Of a stretch of 64,000 nt of DNA, positions 51,085-59,913 are shown piece after piece. The stretch is from Streptomyces sp. TLI_105 (GTDB lineage: Bacteria > Actinomycetota > Actinomycetes > Streptomycetales > Streptomycetaceae), in assembly GCF_900105415.1 (NCBI RefSeq), contig NZ_FNSM01000001.1, positions 2,170,001-2,234,000 of the forward strand. The letters are read 5' to 3'. The notes below the pieces were generated by a model. That model ran no database searches. It was not told the DNA's origin and saw nothing but the letters and a program-made list of their open reading frames with translations. How positions within the stretch are numbered: the first letter of the stretch is position 1; each line of letters starts with the position of its first letter. Made by a program: the position numbers and the translations under genes.

Positions 51085-53215
51085 GGGCGCGGCTGACGTC
51101 GTACACCCCGGGGACGTCCCGCATGGCCTTCATGAGGGCGGCGAGGCCGGCCGCGTCGGGGAGCTGGAGGGTGTACGTGTGGCGGACCCGCTGCTCGGTG
51201 GGCGGCTCGACGTTCGCCGAGACGACGGCGGCGCCGAAGGCGGCGATGGCCTCGGTGAGGTCGGCGAGCAGCCCGGGCCGCCCGAAGGACTCGGCGACGA
51301 GGGTGACCCTGCCCTGGGCGGTGTCGCCCCAGCGGACGGTGACGGGCTCGCGGCCGAGACCGCGCATGGCGTCGGCGGCCGAGCAGCGGGCGCGGTGCAC
51401 GGTGACCGATCCGCCGCGTACCCGGAAGCCGGTGATCTCGTCGGGCGGTACGGGGGTGCAGCAGCCCGCCGGACGGACGGCCGCGGGCGGCTCGCCGTCG
51501 AGGTCGGCGTGGAGTTCGGCGCCGGAGCGGCGGTCGGCGGGGACGTTGACCTGCGGGCGGGGGTCGGTGAGGGCGGGGGGCGCGGCGCTCTCGGGGTGGG
51601 CCCGGAGCCAGCCGGTGATCGCGATCCGGGCGGCGGGGGTGCGGGCGTGGTCCAGCCACTCGGGGGACGGCCCGGAGACGGTGTCCTGGGCGAGCAGCAG
51701 CTGGACGGTGTCGCCGTCGCCGAGGACGGTGCTCAGCGGTGCGAGGCGGCCGTTGACGCGGGCGCCGAGGCAGGCGTGGGCGGCCTCGCCGTGCTGCGCG
51801 TACGCGGCGTCGACGCAGCTGGCGCCGGCGGGCAGGCTGATCGTGCCGGGGGCGCTGCCGTCGGCGCGGAAGACGGTGATCTCGTCGTCCTCGGCGAGGT
51901 CGGCGCGGAGCGAGGTCCAGAAGGTGTCGGGGTCGGGGGCGGACTGCTGCCAGTCGAGGAGGCGGGAGAGCCAGCCGGGGCGGGTGGGGTCGACGCGCTC
52001 GCCGTCGTCCGGCTGCGGGAGGCCGGCGGCCGGGGCGGTGCCGTCCGGTTCCTGGCCCACGTGGGGGTTGCCGAGGGCGACGACTCCGGCCTCGGCGACC
52101 TTGTGCATGCGGTGAGTCCGGATGAGGACCTCGGCGACGGCGCCGTCGGGGGCCGCGATCGCGGTGTGCAGCGACTGGTACAGGTTGAACTTGGGGGCGG
52201 CGATGAAGTCCTTGAACTCGGAGATCACCGGGGTGAAACAGGTGTGGAGCTCGCCGAGGACCCCGTAGCAGTCGGCGTCCTCGGCGACGAGGACGAGGAG
52301 CCGCCCGAAGTCGCAGCCGCGCAGTTCGCCGCGCTTGAGGCGGACGCGGTGGACGGAGACGAAGTGCCGGGGGCGGACGAGGACCTCGGCGTCGATGTCG
52401 GCCTCGCGCAGGACGGCGGTGACCTGCTCGGCGACGGCGCCGAGCTCGTCGGCGGCGCCGGGGTTGTCCGCGACGAGCGCGCGGGTGGTCTCGTACTCCT
52501 CGGGGTGGAGGATCGCGAAGACCAGGTCCTCCAGCTCGGTCTTGAGGGCCTGGACGCCGAGCCGCTCGGCGAGCGGGATGAGGACGTCCCGGGTGACCTT
52601 GGCGATCCTGGCCTGTTTCTCGGGGCGCATCACGCCGAGGGTGCGCATGTTGTGGAGGCGGTCGGCGAGCTTGATCGACATGACCCGGACGTCGCTGCCG
52701 GTGGCGACGAGCATCTTGCGGAAGGTCTCGGGCTCGGCGGCGGCGCCGTAGTCGATCTTCTCGACCTTGGTGACGCCGTCGACGAGGTAGGCGACCTCGT
52801 CGCCGAACTCGCGGCGCACCTGATCGAGCGTCACCTCGGTGTCCTCGACGGTGTCGTGGAGGAGGGAGGCGGTCAGGGTGGTGGTCTCCGCGCCGAGTTC
52901 GGCGAGGATGAGGGTGACCGCGAGCGGGTGGGTGATGTACGGCTCGCCGCTCTTGCGGAACTGGCCGCGGTGCGAGGACTCGGCGAGGACGTACGCCCGG
53001 CCGAGCACCGTCAGGTCGGCCTCGGGATGGTGGGCCCGGTGCGCCTCCGCCACGTGGCTGATGGCGTCGGGCAGCCGGTCGCGGGGCGCCGGTCCCGCGG
53101 TGGCGTTCAGCAGGGCGGCGCGGCCGAGGCGGCGCAGGTCGATCCTGGCCCGTCCGCGTCTGCGGACGGTCACGTCGGTGGGGGCGGCCTCGGGGTTGGT
53201 GGCCTCTGCGCTCAT
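51062..53215 (-). CDS. rshA: RelA/SpoT homologue RshA
   Basis: 717 residues. The (p)ppGpp hydrolase HD domain appears intact: H82, H96, H120-D121 (LLHDTVEDT) and KLADRLHNMRT. The synthetase domain keeps DADCYGVLGELHTCFTPV and FKDFIAAPKFNLYQSLHT, but several conserved residues differ (EVLIRT for EIQIRT; GVVALGN for GVAAHW). A TGS domain (DEITVFRADGSAPGTISLPA) and a C-terminal ACT domain follow. I recall a second RSH protein, RshA, at this location in Streptomyces, in addition to the main RelA. ATG 53215 follows GGAGGTG. Confidence 0.87.
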   Translation of the reverse strand: MSAEATNPEAAPTDVTVRRRGRARIDLRRLGRAALLNATAGPAPRDRLPDAISHVAEAHRAHHPEADLTVLGRAYVLAESSHRGQFRKSGEPYITHPLAVTLILAELGAETTTLTASLLHDTVEDTEVTLDQVRREFGDEVAYLVDGVTKVEKIDYGAAAEPETFRKMLVATGSDVRVMSIKLADRLHNMRTLGVMRPEKQARIAKVTRDVLIPLAERLGVQALKTELEDLVFAILHPEEYETTRALVADNPGAADELGAVAEQVTAVLREADIDAEVLVRPRHFVSVHRVRLKRGELRGCDFGRLLVLVAEDADCYGVLGELHTCFTPVISEFKDFIAAPKFNLYQSLHTAIAAPDGAVAEVLIRTHRMHKVAEAGVVALGNPHVGQEPDGTAPAAGLPQPDDGERVDPTRPGWLSRLLDWQQSAPDPDTFWTSLRADLAEDDEITVFRADGSAPGTISLPAGASCVDAAYAQHGEAAHACLGARVNGRLAPLSTVLGDGDTVQLLLAQDTVSGPSPEWLDHARTPAARIAITGWLRAHPESAAPPALTDPRPQVNVPADRRSGAELHADLDGEPPAAVRPAGCCTPVPPDEITGFRVRGGSVTVHRARCSAADAMRGLGREPVTVRWGDTAQGRVTLVAESFGRPGLLADLTEAIAAFGAAVVSANVEPPTEQRVRHTYTLQLPDAAGLAALMKAMRDVPGVYDVSRARHARGLG

Positions 53216-53390
53216 GGGGCACCTCCGGCAACATCGACCGGCGGTGGGCGGGCCAGGCGTGCCCGGGGGGCCGGTGCTTGATGCTACCGACCCCACCACG
53301 TGGCGCAGTCACGCTCTCGCTCAGCGTGAAACGGATCACCCATTCGAGCGACAAATCAGTCGTTGACAGTTTCGATTTCGTCGCGCGCGA

Positions 53391-54269
53391 TCACGTCGCC
53401 GAGCTCAGCCACGTCGGATCGACGGTGCCTTCGGCGACAATGACCGCGGGTCCCGTCATGTCGATCCGGCCGTCGGGGTGCTCGGTGATGACGAGGGTCC
53501 CGCCGAGCACGTCGACGGTGTACGTGACGGGGGTGCCGCTCTCGGCGGGGTCGACGCCGTCCCGGCGGGCGGTGGCGACGGCGACGGCGCAGGCGCCGGT
53601 GCCGCAGGAGCGGGTCTCGGACGCGCCGCGCTCGTGGACCCGCATGGCGACGTGGCGGGGGCCGCGGTCGGCGACGAACTCGATGTTCACCCCGTCCGGG
53701 TAGACCGCGGCGGGCTCGTACGGCGGCTCGTCGTACAGGTTCCCCGCGTGGGCGAGGTCCTCGACGAAGGCGACCGCGTGCGGATTGCCCATGTTCACGT
53801 TGCGCGCGGGCCAGCTGCGGCCGTCGACGGTGACGGTGACCCCGGCCTCGGGGAGCACCGCGCGGCCCATGGCGACGGTGACGGAGCCGTCCTTGTCCAG
53901 GTGGACGTACTTGACGCCGCCCCGGGTGGCGACCGCGACCTCGCCCGCGGTGACGTGCCCCGCGTGCTCCAGGTAGCGGGCGAAGACCCGGACGCCGTTC
54001 CCGCACATCTCGGCCACGGAGCCGTCGGCGTTGCGGTAGTCCATGAACCACTCGGCCTCGTCGGCCAGGTGGCGGGCGTCGGGGTGGGCGGCGCTGCGCA
54101 CGACGTGCAGCAGCCCGTCGCCCCCGATGCCGGCCCGCCGGTCGCAGAGGCGCGCCACGACGGCGGGGGGCAGGTCGACGGCGTTCTCCGCGTCGGGGAC
54201 GATCACGAAGTCGTTCTCGGTGCCGTGGCCCTTGAGGAAGGGGATCGGCGAGGTCTGCGTGCTGGTCAC
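53391..54269 (-). CDS. dapF: Diaminopimelate epimerase
   Basis: 292 residues. Both active-site cysteines are visible: C89 (AEMCGNGVR) and C222 (RSCGTGACA). GTENDFVIV near the N-terminus is typical. It interconverts LL- and meso-diaminopimelate for lysine and for peptidoglycan; Streptomyces walls use the LL form. GTG 54269 has little or no ribosome site, so the message may be nearly leaderless; the frame extends upstream without family match. Confidence 0.95.
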   Translation of the reverse strand: MTSTQTSPIPFLKGHGTENDFVIVPDAENAVDLPPAVVARLCDRRAGIGGDGLLHVVRSAAHPDARHLADEAEWFMDYRNADGSVAEMCGNGVRVFARYLEHAGHVTAGEVAVATRGGVKYVHLDKDGSVTVAMGRAVLPEAGVTVTVDGRSWPARNVNMGNPHAVAFVEDLAHAGNLYDEPPYEPAAVYPDGVNIEFVADRGPRHVAMRVHERGASETRSCGTGACAVAVATARRDGVDPAESGTPVTYTVDVLGGTLVITEHPDGRIDMTGPAVIVAEGTVDPTWLSSAT

Positions 54270-54491
54270 GCGATCAACTGTACGGGTCGGGCCCGACACC
54301 CGACCGCCCCGTCCACGACCCGGCCCTACGGGAAGACCCACGCCCGGGTTCCCCCCACCACAGGCCCGATTCCGCAGGGGGCCGGGCCGGGGCGCGTACG
54401 GGACGGGGCCGCGTTCCGCGCGGGGCCCGGTCAGAGCGGGCTTCTGTGGGGCGGGGGCGTGTTCCGAGCGGGCGCGGGTCCGTGCCGGGGC

Positions 54492-55004
54492 TCAGCGCAG
54501 GCGGGCCACGCGCCAGACCGCGAGGGCGACCAGGGCCGCGATCGTCGACACGTACAGGGCGAGGACGCGCCAGTCGGGGCGCTCGCCCGAGCCGCGCTGC
54601 GGGAGACCCGGCCAGGTGTAGCCGACCTTGCGGGCGGCCATCATGCCCCAGCCCGCCGCGCAGGAGCTGATCAGCAGTCCAAGCATGGCGACGACGGCGC
54701 CGCCGTCACCCGAACCGAAGGCGAGCGGAAAGGCGAACATCAGCGAGCCGACGGCGGCCAGACCCACGATCGGGGCGAGCTGCCAGATCCGCAGCCGGCG
54801 CTGGGGGCGCAGCTCGACCTCGACCTCGTCGGCGTCGACCTCGATGGCGGTGCCCACGGCGTCGTCGGGTCCGTCCGGGGTCAGCCCCGGCGTCCCGACG
54901 GCGGCGTCGTCCGTCGAATGGCCCGGCGTGTCGCCCGACGGATCCGCCGTCGGGTCACCCAGGGCCGCCTCGTGCTGTTCTCTGTCGCGAGGGCCGGCCT
55001 CCAT
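54492..55004 (-). CDS. Small membrane protein of unknown function
   Basis: 170 residues. An acidic, Pro/Gly/Asp-rich N-terminal half (about 1-75) contains a DADEVEVEL segment. Three membrane helices follow (IWQLAPIVGLAAVGSLMFAF, GGAVVAMLGLLISSCAAGWG, VLALYVSTIAALVALAVW). I do not recognise a named family. It sits between miaA and dapF on the minus strand, as in other streptomycetes to my recollection. ATG 55004 was chosen over GTG 55034 because GGGGAGGG lies 9 nt before it. Confidence 0.78.
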   Translation of the reverse strand: MEAGPRDREQHEAALGDPTADPSGDTPGHSTDDAAVGTPGLTPDGPDDAVGTAIEVDADEVEVELRPQRRLRIWQLAPIVGLAAVGSLMFAFPLAFGSGDGGAVVAMLGLLISSCAAGWGMMAARKVGYTWPGLPQRGSGERPDWRVLALYVSTIAALVALAVWRVARLR

Positions 55005-55112
55005 CGCCACGCGCCCTCCCCACTCGGACTCCACTTGGTCGATCGATGCTCGATGATGGCACGCTCATGACCGCCGAAATGACGGACAGTGCGTCCCGAT
55101 GCCATCACGTGA

Positions 55113-56051
55113 TCAGGCTGTAACCGCTCGTTCGACCAACGAGAGCGCCTCCCGCGGGAGTTCCCCGCGGTGATCGGCGGCTCCGCTGAGCCAGTGCACC
55201 CGCGGGTCTCGGCGGAACCACGAGTCCTGGCGGCGCGCGAAGCGCTTCGTGGCCCGCACGGTCTCCGCGCGCGCCTCGTCCTCGGTGCACTCCCCCGCGA
55301 GCGCCGCGAGGACCTGCTGGTAGCCCAGGGCGCGGGCCGCCGTGCGTCCCTCGCGCAGTCCCCGCGCCTCCAGGGCGCGCACCTCGGCGACGAGACCGGC
55401 CTCCCACATGCGGTCCACGCGCGTGGCGATCCGCTCGTCGAGCTCGGGTCGGGCCACGTCGACGCCGATCTGGACGGTGTCGTAGACGGAGTCGGGGCCC
55501 GGCAGGTTGGCGGTGAAGGGCTTGCCGGTGATCTCGATCACCTCCAGGGCCCGGACGATGCGGCGTCCGTTGCTGGGCAGGATCGCGCGGGCCGCCTCGG
55601 GGTCCGCCGCGGCGAGCCGGACGTGCAGGGCGCCGGAGCCGCGCTCCTCGAGCTCGGCCTCCAGGCGGGCCCGGACGGCGGGGTCGGTGCCGGGGAACTC
55701 GAGGGCGTCGACGGCCCCCCGTACGTACAGTCCGGAACCGCCGACGAGGACCGGGGTGCGGCCGTCGGCGAGCAGCCGGTCGATCTCGGCGCGGGCGAGG
55801 CGCTGGTACTCGGCGACGCTGGCGGCCTCGGTCACGTCCCAGATGTCGAGGAGGTGGTGCGGGATGCCGCCGCGCTCCTCCGGCGTCAGCTTGGCGGTGC
55901 CGATGTCCATCCCCCGGTAGAGCTGCATGGAGTCGGCGTTGACGACCTCGCCGCCGAGCTGCTGGGCCAGGAATACACCCAGATCGGACTTTCCGGCCGC
56001 TGTGGGGCCGACGACGGCGATGACCCGCGGGGCGGGAGCTGCGCTTCTCAC
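55113..56051 (-). CDS. miaA: tRNA dimethylallyltransferase
   Basis: 312 residues. P-loop GPTAAGKS (15-22), then VNADSMQLYRGMDIGTAK and VLVGGSGLYVRG, RRIVRALEV and GYQQVLAAL. The enzyme adds a dimethylallyl group to A37 of tRNAs reading U-starting codons. MiaB, encoded 1.8 kb away on the same strand, then methylthiolates that base. GTG 56051 is chosen; the preceding frame has no family match. Confidence 0.96.
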   Translation of the reverse strand: MRSAAPAPRVIAVVGPTAAGKSDLGVFLAQQLGGEVVNADSMQLYRGMDIGTAKLTPEERGGIPHHLLDIWDVTEAASVAEYQRLARAEIDRLLADGRTPVLVGGSGLYVRGAVDALEFPGTDPAVRARLEAELEERGSGALHVRLAAADPEAARAILPSNGRRIVRALEVIEITGKPFTANLPGPDSVYDTVQIGVDVARPELDERIATRVDRMWEAGLVAEVRALEARGLREGRTAARALGYQQVLAALAGECTEDEARAETVRATKRFARRQDSWFRRDPRVHWLSGAADHRGELPREALSLVERAVTA

Positions 56052-56307
56052 CGTCCCAGTCTCGCAAACCTCCCGCCCGGTCCCCGAACGAGCTGCGGAA
56101 CGGGCCCGTCCGGCTCCGTCGCCCGGGGCGGGGCTCCGGACGTGGACCACCCCGGATCCCGGCCGCCGATCACCGCGGCGCCCCTTCCGTCCGAGTACTC
56201 TATGGAGTGGTTATGGGCGTTTTTGCAATCTTTCGCCGAAAGAAGCAAGTCGCGGAACGCACTACACGGAACACGGACCCCACAGGTTCGCGGAGGGAAG
56301 GTGCTCC

Positions 56308-56565
56308 ATGGGTCTCATGGATTCGCTGAAGGCCAAGCTCGCCCCGGCCAAGGACAAGGTCGCCGACCTCGCGCAGCAGCACGGCGAGAAGATCGACCAC
56401 GGTCTGGACAAGGCCGCGAAGCTGGTCGACGAGAAGACCAAGGGCAAGTACAGCGACAAGATCCACACCGGTACGGACAAGGCGAAGGGCGCCATCGACC
56501 GGATCGGTCACAAGGACGACGGCACGCCCGGGAGCGGTGGCACGACGCCGCCGCCGGCCGCCTGA
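56308..56565 (+). CDS. MT0933-type antitoxin-like small protein
   Basis: 85 residues, highly charged and Lys/Asp-rich with heptad-like helices (MDSLKAKLAPAKDKVADLAQ, HGEKIDHGLDKAAKLVDEKT) and a Gly/Thr/Pro tail. It resembles the MT0933_antitox family named after Mycobacterium Rv0909. No toxin gene lies beside it: it is divergent from miaA and convergent with the dioxygenase-like gene. It may be a stand-alone structural or stress protein. GGAGGGAAGG precedes the ATG. Confidence 0.8.
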   Translation: MGLMDSLKAKLAPAKDKVADLAQQHGEKIDHGLDKAAKLVDEKTKGKYSDKIHTGTDKAKGAIDRIGHKDDGTPGSGGTTPPPAA

Positions 56566-56594
56566 CGGCCACGTCGTCCGGCAGTCCCTCCGCA

Positions 56595-56637
56595 CGGCGG
56601 ACGGCCGCGGAGCATCGCGCTCCGCGGCCGTCCGCCG
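56595..56637. terminator. Strong bidirectional terminator
   Basis: A perfect 18-bp stem (56595-56612 with 56620-56637) and a 7-nt loop, between convergent genes. Confidence 0.9.
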
Positions 56638-56656
56638 TTCTCGTTCCTGCCGTCCC

Positions 56657-57379
56657 TCAGGACCAGGCCGCGACGAAGTACCCCACGCCGTACGGGGCGT
56701 CCTCGAAGAGCAGCCGGCCGTCGAGCCCGGCACCCTCCGCGGCGCCCGCCAGCACCTGCCAGGGGGCGCGGCCGGCCGCCTTCAGCTCGGACGCGAGCCC
56801 GGCGTCCAGCGCGAGCAGCGCCGCCACGTCGGCCGTCCCCAACGCCCGGGCCGCCTCCGCGTCGAAACCGGCGGCCCGCTCGTCCAGGTAACCGGGGGCC
56901 TTCACCGTCCGGCAGGCACTGCCGTCGCCCAGTACGAGGAGGGCGACGCGCTCGGCGGAGGCGGCGAGCTCCCGGCCGGTCCCGGCGCAGACGGCCGCCG
57001 CCGTCGAGGCGGCCACGCCCAGGCCCTCGACCGGCGCGTCGGCCCAGTCGGCGCGGGCCAGGAGCCAGGCGCCGACGGCGAGGGAGAGGGGCAGGGGGCG
57101 GCTGTCGCCGCCCTGGGGGCGGGGCGGCTCCGCGCCGAGCCGCACGGAGAGGTCCACGCCGAAACCGGCGAAGGAGCCCGTCGCGCCGGCCGGGTAGCCG
57201 CCGTGCGCGCCCTCGTCGGCGGGCCCGACGACGTACAGCCGGTCGGGACGGGCGGCGGCGAGCAGCCCGACGGCATCCGCGCACGCCGCACGCGCGGCGT
57301 CCAGCTCCGGGGCGGCACCGGTCGCGACGTCGGGGACGAGGAGTGGGGGGCTGGGACAGACGGCTGCGGCGACAAGCAT
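56657..57379 (-). CDS. Class III extradiol dioxygenase subunit B-like protein
   Basis: 240 residues. The fold-like core (LVAAAVCPSPPLLVPDVATG, RPDRLYVVGPADEGAHGGYP, ERVALLVLGDGSACRTVKAP, ADVAALLALDAGLASELKAA, PYGVGYFVAAW) matches the LigB superfamily seen in conserved actinomycete proteins beside miaB and miaA. The classical metal-binding histidines are not obvious, so ring-cleaving activity is doubtful. The true function is unknown. ATG 57379 was chosen; the upstream frame is low-complexity repeat sequence. Confidence 0.72.
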   Translation of the reverse strand: MLVAAAVCPSPPLLVPDVATGAAPELDAARAACADAVGLLAAARPDRLYVVGPADEGAHGGYPAGATGSFAGFGVDLSVRLGAEPPRPQGGDSRPLPLSLAVGAWLLARADWADAPVEGLGVAASTAAAVCAGTGRELAASAERVALLVLGDGSACRTVKAPGYLDERAAGFDAEAARALGTADVAALLALDAGLASELKAAGRAPWQVLAGAAEGAGLDGRLLFEDAPYGVGYFVAAWS

Positions 57380-57512
57380 GATCCGCAGCCTACTGGGCGG
57401 GGGCGTGGCGCTTCGAGGCCGTGGGCGGCGGTTGCGCGCGGCGGCGCGTGCGGGGCAGCCGCTTCCGCGCCCCCCCGTTGTGGGCGCGCCGGCCGGGGCG
57501 GTGCCCCCACCC

Positions 57513-57598
57513 CCGTTGTGGGCATGCGTTCCGCTGGGGCGAGGGGGGTCCCCCTGCTCGAGCGAAGCCGAGAGCTTGGGGGAGGGTGGGCACAACGG
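57513..57598. repeat. Streptomyces interspersed palindromic repeat
   Basis: Outer inverted arms CCGTTGTG (57513-57520) and CACAACGG (57591-57598) enclose an inner hairpin whose core reads TGCTCGAGCGAAGCCGAGAG flanked by C-tract and G-tract. I recognise this core as a sequence found many times in intergenic regions of Streptomyces genomes. Confidence 0.7.
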
Positions 57599-57771
57599 AA
57601 CGGCGCCCCTTGCCGGGCCCAGGCTCCCGCGCCCTGACCTGCACCGACCTGTGCGCCGCACGCGTGGCGCGGGTCCAGGCGCGGAACGCGGAGGCGCCGC
57701 TAAGGGCGCCGTCCCGTGTGCCCACCCGTCCCGCCCCAACGGGACGACTGCCCACACGGGCGGGGGGCGGG

Positions 57772-57839
57772 GGCACCGCCCCGTGGGCGCGCGCCCACGA
57801 GGGTGCGGGAGAGGCACCGCCCCGCGGGCGCGCGCCCGT
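57772..57839. repeat. Two direct repeats with 41-bp period
   Basis: 27-bp units at 57772-57798 and 57813-57839, starting GGCACCGCCCCG and containing the self-complementary GGGCGCGCGCCC. Each can form a short hairpin upstream-adjacent to the miaB stop. Confidence 0.8.
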
Positions 57840-57901
57840 ACGGGGGGGTGCCCCGTCGCGCGGCAGGTGGGCGGGGTGGTGGCCCCGGGCCGGTCGTGGG
57901 G

Positions 57902-59431
57902 TCAGTGGTTGCCGCAGGCCGGGGCCGTCGGGGTCGGGAGGGGGGCCGGGGCGCCGATCGTCGGGAGGCCGAGGAGGACGCCCGCCGGCTTCACCGCCGC
58001 GGCCGCCGTGCGCTTCTCCCAGGCGTCGCCCGCGCGGGTGCGGCGGACGGCGGCCACGGGGCCCTCGGCGAGCAGGTGGTGGGGGGCCGCGTAGGTGATC
58101 TCGACGGTCACCACGTCACCCGGGCGGACCTCCTCGTCCGGCTTCGTGAAGTGGACGAGCCGGTTGTCGGGGGCGCGGCCGGAGAGGCGGTGGGTCTCGC
58201 CGTCCTTGCGGCCCTCGCCCTCCGCGACCATGACCTCGAGGGTGCGGCCGACCTGCTTCTTGTTCTCCTCCCAGGAGATCTCCTCCTGGAGGGCGACGAG
58301 GCGCTCGTAGCGCGCCTGCACGACCTCCTTCGGGATCTGGCCCTCCATGGTGGCCGCGGGGGTGCCGGGGCGCTTGGAGTACTGGAAGGTGAAGGCGTTC
58401 GCGAAGCGGGCCTCGCGGACGGTGTGCATCGTCTGCTCGAAGTCCTCCTCGGTCTCGCCGGGGAAGCCCACGATGATGTCGGTGGAGATCGCCGCGTGCG
58501 GAATGGCCGCACGGACCTTCTCGAGGATGCCGAGGAAACGCTCCTGCCGGTACGAGCGGCGCATCGCCTTCAGGATCGTGTCCGAGCCGGACTGGAGCGG
58601 CATGTGCAGCTGCGGCATGACGTTCGGCGTCTCGGCCATGGCCGCGATGACGTCGTCCGTGAAGTCGCGGGGGTGGGGGGAGGTGAAGCGGACCCGCTCC
58701 AGGCCCTCGATCTGCCCGCAGGCGCGCAGCAGCTTGCTGAAGGCCTCGCGGTCGCCCAGGTCGGAGCCGTACGCGTTGACGTTCTGGCCGAGCAGGGTGA
58801 TCTCGGAGACGCCCTCGGCGACCAGCGCCTCGATCTCGGCGAGGATGTCGCCGGGTCGGCGGTCCTCCTCCTTGCCGCGCAGGGCGGGGACGATGCAGAA
58901 GGTGCAGGTGTTGTTGCAGCCGACGGAGATCGAGACCCAGGCGGCGTACGCGGACTCGCGGCGGGTCGGCAGCGTGGAGGGGAAGGCCTCCAGCGACTCG
59001 GCGATCTCGATCTGCGCCTCCTCCTGGACGCGGGCGCGCTCCAGCAGGACCGGCAGCTTGCCGATGTTGTGCGTGCCGAAGACCACGTCGACCCAGGGGG
59101 CCTTCTTGACGATGGTGTCGCGGTCCTTCTGGGCGAGACAGCCGCCGACGGCGATCTGCATGCCGGGGCGCGCGGTCTTCATGGGGGCGAGCCGGCCGAG
59201 GTTGCCGTACAGCTTGTTGTCGGCGTTCTCGCGGACCGCGCAGGTGTTGAAGACGACGACGTCGGCGTCGCCGTCCGCGCCCTTGGGGGCCCGGACGTAA
59301 CCCGCCTCTTCCAGCAGACCGGAGAGCCGCTCGGAGTCGTGGACGTTCATCTGGCACCCGTAGGTGCGGATCTCGTAGGTCTTGGGTGCTGGAACGTCCA
59401 CTGCCGGGCTCCGGTCGCTGCTGCTGGTCAT
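57902..59431 (-). CDS. miaB: tRNA-2-methylthio-N6-dimethylallyladenosine synthase
   Basis: 509 residues. It is a radical SAM methylthiotransferase. The N-terminal UPF0004 domain carries C26, C64 and C98 for the auxiliary 4Fe-4S cluster. The radical SAM motif CNNTCTFC (C172, C176, C179) and the TRAM domain near residue 380-450 follow. The C-terminus has a 40-residue Ala/Pro-rich extension. It acts after MiaA on tRNA A37. This is the last gene of the conserved core block; sequence to the right is accessory. Confidence 0.95.
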   Translation of the reverse strand: MTSSSDRSPAVDVPAPKTYEIRTYGCQMNVHDSERLSGLLEEAGYVRAPKGADGDADVVVFNTCAVRENADNKLYGNLGRLAPMKTARPGMQIAVGGCLAQKDRDTIVKKAPWVDVVFGTHNIGKLPVLLERARVQEEAQIEIAESLEAFPSTLPTRRESAYAAWVSISVGCNNTCTFCIVPALRGKEEDRRPGDILAEIEALVAEGVSEITLLGQNVNAYGSDLGDREAFSKLLRACGQIEGLERVRFTSPHPRDFTDDVIAAMAETPNVMPQLHMPLQSGSDTILKAMRRSYRQERFLGILEKVRAAIPHAAISTDIIVGFPGETEEDFEQTMHTVREARFANAFTFQYSKRPGTPAATMEGQIPKEVVQARYERLVALQEEISWEENKKQVGRTLEVMVAEGEGRKDGETHRLSGRAPDNRLVHFTKPDEEVRPGDVVTVEITYAAPHHLLAEGPVAAVRRTRAGDAWEKRTAAAAVKPAGVLLGLPTIGAPAPLPTPTAPACGNH

Positions 59432-59913
59432 GGCTCAAGGGTAGGCGGTTCCCGGAGGCACCACTGCTGCCCTCTCTGCGCAACGCTGCCGCCGCGGACG
59501 GCGGGCCCGCCCCTGGTGCGGGCCGGGGCTCAGCGGCGGCAAGCTGCCGGACTGCTGGACGTCGCCTCCCCGGTGTCCACCGCGGGAACCTGTTCGTGCT
59601 CATGAGGCAGCTGGTCGGCCCCTGGGCGCCCAGCCTGGTGACGCTCCGTCGAGTTCGTACCATACAGCCGGCTCATACAGATGTTCAGCAGTTCGATACC
59701 GGCCATCCATGATGCATCGGGCGAAGGATCCCCCGACAACTCGACCCTTGGCCGGAAAGTCACGACTGGGAGCGGTTGAGGGGGCAAAAACTAGACATTC
59801 TCCGACGCGTACTTCAAGCCACATTCCAGGGCACGGACGAGCGGAGCCGCGATGACGGGTCTGGTAGCCTGGCGCCAGGCTGAGCGGTGAGCTCACCACG
59901 GGGGGGATTTCTC
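59432..59913. promoter_or_regulatory. 482-bp intergenic region before the accessory genes
   Basis: Separates miaB from the gene at 59914. From about 59640 it becomes visibly less GC-rich than the flanks. A perfect 16-bp palindrome (59866-59881) overlaps a TAGCCT -10-like hexamer 32 bp before the start codon. Open frames crossing the region have no resemblance to known proteins. Confidence 0.65.
59866..59881. promoter_or_regulatory. Perfect 16-bp palindrome, probable operator
   Basis: AGCCTGGC followed directly by GCCAGGCT. It overlaps TAGCCT, a plausible -10 for the gene at 59914. Dyad symmetry without loop fits a dimeric DNA-binding protein rather than a terminator. Confidence 0.6.

Larger units (their letters stand above)
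57380..57901. other. 522-bp non-coding, repeat-rich region
   Basis: Extremely GC-rich sequence with overlapping short repeats and no credible gene. Contains an interspersed palindromic element (57513-57598) and a 41-bp-period direct repeat (57772-57839), described separately. It must also carry a promoter for the gene ending at 56657. Confidence 0.8.

Noticed and set aside
56657..57379. Functional ring-cleaving dioxygenase
   Set aside because: Fold resemblance only; the metal-binding histidines of catalytic LigB enzymes are not evident, so activity is not claimed.
57380..57901. Candidate CRISPR or tandem-repeat array
   Set aside because: Repeats are few, of different kinds and without regular spacers; no cas genes are present.
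59600..59899. 99-residue minus-strand open frame upstream of the accessory genes
   Set aside because: No ribosome site or family resemblance, and it would overlap the promoter of the gene at 59914.
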